64,000 nucleotides of DNA from Heterodera schachtii. Its lineage: Eukaryota > Nematoda > Chromadorea > Rhabditida > Heteroderidae. Location: assembly GCA_023374025.1 (NCBI GenBank), contig SIJG01000016.1:887844-951843 (forward strand). The letters are read 5' to 3'. The position numbers were made by a program, and so were the translations under genes. Of the stretch, positions 60,401 through 64,000 are shown in pieces. The stretch's first letter is position 1. The number at the start of each line of letters is the position of its first letter. Below the pieces are notes generated by a model. That model searched no databases and had not been told where the DNA came from. It saw only the letters and a list, made by a program, of their open reading frames with translations.

Positions 60401-61886
60401 CCTTGCCCATCGGTTGGAGTCGTTCACCGTGGGGGAGAACTGCTCGCAAAGTTCACCCAATTTCGAAAGGGACGCATTGTGTAGCCAATCATAAAAATTA
60501 TTGAAATTTGATGCAAATGAAAAAAAAAAGTTTATTACCAAAACAGCGACATTCATTGAATCAACGCGAAGAAAACGGTCATCGTTTAGCGATTCTTCAG
60601 CAACTGATTCCAGGGAATCTGTGTTCAATGGAATTCTGAAGAAAGAAAAATAAATAAAAATGAGGAGAGAGAGAGAGAGAGAGAGAGAAAAAGTAGGAGA
60701 AGGGAAGAGAAAAAACATATAGAAATGAAAAGGGGAAAAGAAAGAGAGGGATTGGGGAGTGAAGAAGGGAGGAAGAGATGGAGATGGAGATGGAGAGAGA
60801 GAGAGAGAGAGAGAGAGAAAAAAGAGGGAGGAAAAGGAGAGAAACCAAGAAAAAAAGAGGGAGGGAGAGAGGGTAAGTGAACTGAAAATTAAAAGTTTTT
60901 CAGTAGTACAGACATCGTTGGACGATTCATCACTGGTTTTTGCTGATGGCAGTCGCCGTTTCCCACCGTTTGTACGCAAATCGTTCGTTTGTTGGCCAAC
61001 ACTTTGGGCTTTTGCTGCAATAATTTTGGCGACGTAATGGTCGGCAAAATAACGACCACAGAATTTGGCGGTTGGTTTTGGTGTGCTGAGTCAATGCTAA
61101 AAAAGGAAATGAATGATTAACGGACGACGCGCTCTTCCGCTTGAAATGACGAAAAAGGAACGACATTTTCCCGGCATTGCAACCCAAAAAATTACCCATT
61201 GGGACGGAAAAAAACAAACGAAAAGGCAAAAGTTTTGTCAATTTACTTGAAAACCGATGAATTATGCTGCTTCCGCTCGTTTTGTTCATTTTCCGCCGCT
61301 GGACGATGCTGCGACATATTCAAATTGTGCCAATGGTTTTGCGAGTCGTTTTGGCATTGCGTGTGCCCATTTAAACTGGTGGTGTAACAACTGCTTGCAG
61401 AAGAGGAAGAGGGCATTGGCACTTGGCGATAGCACGGATTAACCACCTGAAAATATTTAAATCATTATAAAATTTTCATTTTAAGCATTCCCCTTTTTCT
61501 TCGCGTGTTCGGAAATAAAAAAAGGCTCGGAATTGCGGTTCATTCAACTTCAACATTTTCCCATGCTTTTGCACCTGAAGGGGTGAGAATGGGGCGGTCG
61601 GCGATGTTCTTCCGTTGGCCATGCCGAGTGACGTCATCATCACTGTGTGCTGATCAGCGGCGACAGCAGAAGCGGAGGCTGAGGACCGTTGGTCGTTGTT
61701 GGAGGACGAAGAGGCCGTCGTAGTCGGGGCCGTGCAGCAGAGATCGCCGACCATCCGCAGATTGGCGTAGTTGGCCATTGTCGGCGAGGGGGGCGTCAGA
61801 CTGTCCGGCGGACTGTTCATCGCGGAAAAGGCGGCGGTTGTGTTTTGATCGTCGGCCAGCGAAGGCAGCGACGAGGAGGAGGAACT
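57448..61886 (-). CDS. gei-1: RhoGAP-START protein (DLC1/STARD13, C. elegans GEI-1 type), 5' end missing
   Basis: Rho-family GTPase-activating protein with a C-terminal START lipid-binding domain, acting at adhesion sites and cortical actin (family knowledge). From the C-terminus upward: the last exon 57571-57448 (CSDWYDKVYGPLLVQNL); exons near 57795-57707 (SVYKSEFLVVPV), 58030-57930, 58208-58080 (HLWDSQVKDCQRIGPSL), 58985-58815 and 59346-59130, all START or linker; then RhoGAP exons 59930-59490 and about 60200-60023, with arginine finger GIFRKSG and YDVADALKQYFASL. Upstream are SLESVAEESLNDDRFLRVDS, YDWLHNASLSKLGELC and Ser-rich exons near 61446 and 61886-61560. I recognise no SAM domain. 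No start codon exon is identifiable; the exon at 61886 begins after an acceptor. The intron 58814-58209 uses a GC donor and contains a foldback transposon. The Asn usual in the RhoGAP NLA motif is replaced (MTSLCMATC). Confidence 0.87.
58346..58790. mobile_element. 445-bp MULE-like foldback element, 9-bp TSD, in a RhoGAP intron
   Basis: The two halves are near-perfect inverted repeats. The left reads CGTTTCCCCCCCGCCGTTTC with further C7 blocks (spaced by GTATCAGTT, AGCTCAGTT and GCATCGTTT); the right is the mirror with G7 blocks. Inner arms (AGAAATTTTT and GAAAATTCTAAGAAAAAAA) also pair. Perfect 9-bp repeats CTCCCATCC flank it (58337-58345 and 58791-58799). Ends are GGGAGCAGCTCGTTTCC and, inverted, GGGTGCACTACGTTTCC. 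A 9-bp duplication and long arms fit Mutator-like foldback elements. Confidence 0.85.
60663..60870 (+). repeat. (GA)n microsatellites in a RhoGAP intron
   Basis: GA runs at about 60664-60689 and 60792-60820 with GGAGAT repeats between. They produce the long Ser/Leu/Phe frame on the minus strand, which is not coding. Confidence 0.9.
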
Positions 61887-62536
61887 TTAAAACGGAGATT
61901 TAATCACAGACAGATTAAAGTGTGCTGGATAATGGCAGCCATGGAAATTTAACTGTTTGATTAAAGGAAGGGAGAAGGGTCTCAAGAGTTTTTTTTAAAG
62001 CGAAGGCGACAATTCTGCAAAATTCTAAGGGCCCTTTTTTGATCAACAGTCCCATCGAAATGTCATGTTATTTGAAACTCTTTCCGATGGAATCGATCGC
62101 CAAACTGTCAAATCATTGAAGTTACAATTCTATTTATTAGTTTCATATTGCTTTTTTGCTCACCATAACACAAAAGAGGAGGACGGGTGGGGCTGCTGGA
62201 ACATTTTAAGTGGTCGATGAAACCAATTAATGCTTTTGAAAATGGCAAAAGACGGGTGGAGGTGGGATCAATTAGCAGCAAATAATATCCATATATCAAG
62301 CATTAAATGTAGATAGATCTGCTGGATGTATTAAAATATACATACACGGCAGGCAAAACACAATCTCATGAAGATCAGTTGCAAAAACCTGACACAATTT
62401 CAAATTTCTCCCGCTGGCGGAACTTATTTATTGACACTGCCAAATTTAAAAAAAAAAATTCAAATTTGCCATTGCATATTTTTTTTGGTACTAAATTAGG
62501 GATGCAATTTTTAGGTTTTTACCCATTTTTTCCTGA
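61887..62536. other. Upstream of the last recognised RhoGAP exon, no exon found
   Basis: A+T-rich with no supported coding frame. It is probably an intron of the RhoGAP gene whose first exons lie beyond the window or are too short to see. Confidence 0.4.
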
Positions 62537-62544
62537 GCTCCCAG

Positions 62545-63265
62545 CAGGGGTGTTATTTTACCTGGTAAACCCGGCATTTGCCGGGTTTTTGGGGTCCGTG
62601 CCGGGTTTTTGCCGGGTTTTTGAAATTGCCGGGTTTTTGCCGGGTTTTGGTTTTTTTTGCCGGGTTTCCTGTTCTATAATTTTTGAGTCTGAGCCAACAT
62701 CCGAAAAAGTTCGGAAGGCGTATAGGCATTTTTGTGGGGCGTCAACTGATGAAATGAATGATTTGTTTGCTGAGATCGCTGAGTTGAAACAGACACTGAA
62801 GGAGCTCGAGGGCGACCGGTTCAATAGGAAAAACGTGGATAAAAAATGGGCGGCTATTTTCAAAAATCCTAATTTTGTCTTGCTCAAATCACTAGTCTCT
62901 GCAATTCTATCAATTTTCCCTTCCAATGCCTTTTGTGATCTGTCTTTTCTGTTCTCAAGAACATCAAAACGGACGAGAGGAATAGTATTGGCATACCCTT
63001 GTTGAATTCTTATTTCAATCAAATTCAATTCAAAAATTTCGTGCCTAAATGCTCACAATTATTTTCTTTCATTGCCAAACTTGCTCAAACAGATGAAAAG
63101 TGGTGATAAATATATTGTTTAAAGTTTTTGACATTTTTTACAGTGAACAATTGACCTAAAAAAAATTGCCGGGTTTTTGCCGGGTTTTTGAAAATTTTTG
63201 CCGGGTTTTTGCCGGGTATTTCAACTGGTTTGCCGGGTTTTTAGCTTTTGGCGATAACACCCCTG
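62545..63265 (+). mobile_element. hAT transposon relic with GCCGGGTTTTT arrays and transposase fragment
   Basis: Starts CAGGGGTGTTAT and ends with the exact inverse ATAACACCCCTG. Perfect 8-bp repeats GCTCCCAG flank it (62537-62544 and 63266-63273). Both subterminal regions are arrays of TTGCCGGGTTTT (62572-62668 and 63166-63243). The interior encodes decayed hAT transposase C-terminal sequence (see 62840-63105). It is too short to be complete, so it is an internally deleted copy. Confidence 0.92.
62840..63105 (+). pseudogene. Decayed hAT transposase C-terminal (dimerisation) domain
   Basis: One frame reads NFVLLKSLVSAILSIFPSNA, like the hATC helix that ends in PxSNAxxER. After a one-base shift at about 62935-62945 a second frame continues SVFSVLKNIKTDERNSIGIP, matching the family VFS..KxIKTxxRN block, then to LAQTDEKW before a stop near 63105. 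The frameshift and loss of the catalytic N-terminal part show it is non-functional. Confidence 0.8.
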
Positions 63266-63273
63266 GCTCCCAG

Positions 63274-63725
63274 TGACCTGAAAAGCGCAAAAACATTGTT
63301 TTTTTCGTTGTTGTTAAGCTACTTTTCGAGTTTTTATACATACTCCTAAGAACCAATCCAAAAATTTCTTAAAATACACACATAATAAATGAGAAATTTT
63401 CTCAAAAATTTGTCTCCAAATCCTGTATTTGCCAAATTTGTGTGGTCTTTTTCAAATTAAAAATCCTCTATACTAGCATGAGTTTATCAAGTGCACAAAC
63501 TGCTAAAATTGTTGTTATTTAAATGCGAATGTGCAAGTTTGGTTATTCTTATTGTTCATTCCGTTGATTGGGATTGAGTTACTGACGCATTAAATGGTTT
63601 AATTCGATTGATTAGCGCGTATTCAAAGCGACAAACATTCGATTCTATCAAAGATGACGCTGATAAGAAGAACAAACATAAACAGCACATAGAAAAAGTA
63701 ATTAATAACTAATAAAAGGGACAAA
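63274..63725. other. Intergenic, no gene seen
   Basis: A+T-rich without coding signal. Confidence 0.5.
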
Positions 63726-63817
63726 ATGGAAGAGGAAAAAAATGCTAATGGAGCGGTGGGAGGAAACGGTAACGGAGCAATTTTGTCGATTGCCGGGTTT
63801 AGTAAAGCTTGGGTTAG
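63726..63817 (+). CDS. Possible first exon at the right edge
   Basis: ATG at 63726 opens MEEEKNANGAVGGNGNGAIL and runs 92 bases to a GTAGG donor after GGGTTAG. Composition is protein-like, but there is no second exon in the window to confirm it. Unrecognised; could be chance. Confidence 0.25.
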
Positions 63818-64000
63818 GTAGGATCCATGCTTTCAACCGGGTCCGAGTGCCAGGTCGAAAAATTCGCCCACATCCATACTTTTTTCACTCCGGCTCACCA
63901 CGAGAAATTGAGGATGGTGGGCATTGATTGGATGCGTAAATACATAGGGTAACTTTTTGAAAATTCTGCCAGATATCTTTATATATTTGTCCATGATGAC

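Overview
This is a stretch of nuclear DNA from an animal, most probably a nematode and plausibly a plant-parasitic cyst nematode (inference). Every recognisable gene is split by many short spliceosomal introns (about 45-300 bp, TTTCAG-like acceptors), some introns begin with GC instead of GT, the flanks are A+T-rich, and the proteins have best-known relatives in C. elegans and other animals. There is no bacterial gene organisation.

Layout. 1-9.7 kb is almost gene-free: purine-rich simple sequence, poly-G runs, one probable first exon on the minus strand (1160-1253) and a 989-bp hAT-type element (2534-3522). 9.7-12.0 kb holds a minus-strand gene for a coiled-coil protein ending in two TIS11/TTP-type CCCH zinc fingers, with a duplicated internal exon. 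12-24.5 kb is a repeat island: poly-G, a 1.2-kb purine tract, a 21-bp minisatellite, GC-rich palindromes and nested transposons. 24.5-29.2 kb holds Rab geranylgeranyltransferase alpha (+) and an ALG-2/PDCD6 penta-EF-hand gene (-). 29.8-31.6 kb is repeats. 31.7-40.4 kb holds an uncharacterised multi-exon gene and a TRPV channel of the OSM-9/OCR type (both +). 41.3-50.9 kb holds four minus-strand genes: a secreted multi-ShKT protein, an unknown small protein, a SKP1-like protein and a VWA-domain protein with two tandem tRNA-like sequences in an intron. 51.4-52.9 kb is another transposon cluster. 53.1-56.1 kb holds a short-chain dehydrogenase (+) and NDUFAF2 (-). 57.4-61.9 kb holds a RhoGAP-START gene of the DLC1/GEI-1 type (-, 5' end not found). 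62.5-63.3 kb is a hAT relic that still carries part of a transposase.

The most striking content is the density of small DNA transposons with intact target-site duplications. I read out nine insertions with 8-bp duplications (seven perfect, two with one mismatch), belonging to at least eight terminal-repeat types, and two with perfect 9-bp duplications (MULE-like). Two insertions are nested inside others. One 8-bp-TSD element retains a decayed hAT dimerisation domain, which ties the group to the hAT superfamily. A second theme is repeated use of GC-AG introns, and poly-C runs that sit where the polypyrimidine tract of a splice acceptor should be.

The genes do not form one pathway; they look like ordinary conserved genes plus a few possibly secreted or lineage-specific ones (ShKT protein, SKP1-like protein, 31.7-34.4 kb gene). 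All exon joins were read by eye from splice consensus, reading frame and family resemblance, without alignment tools.
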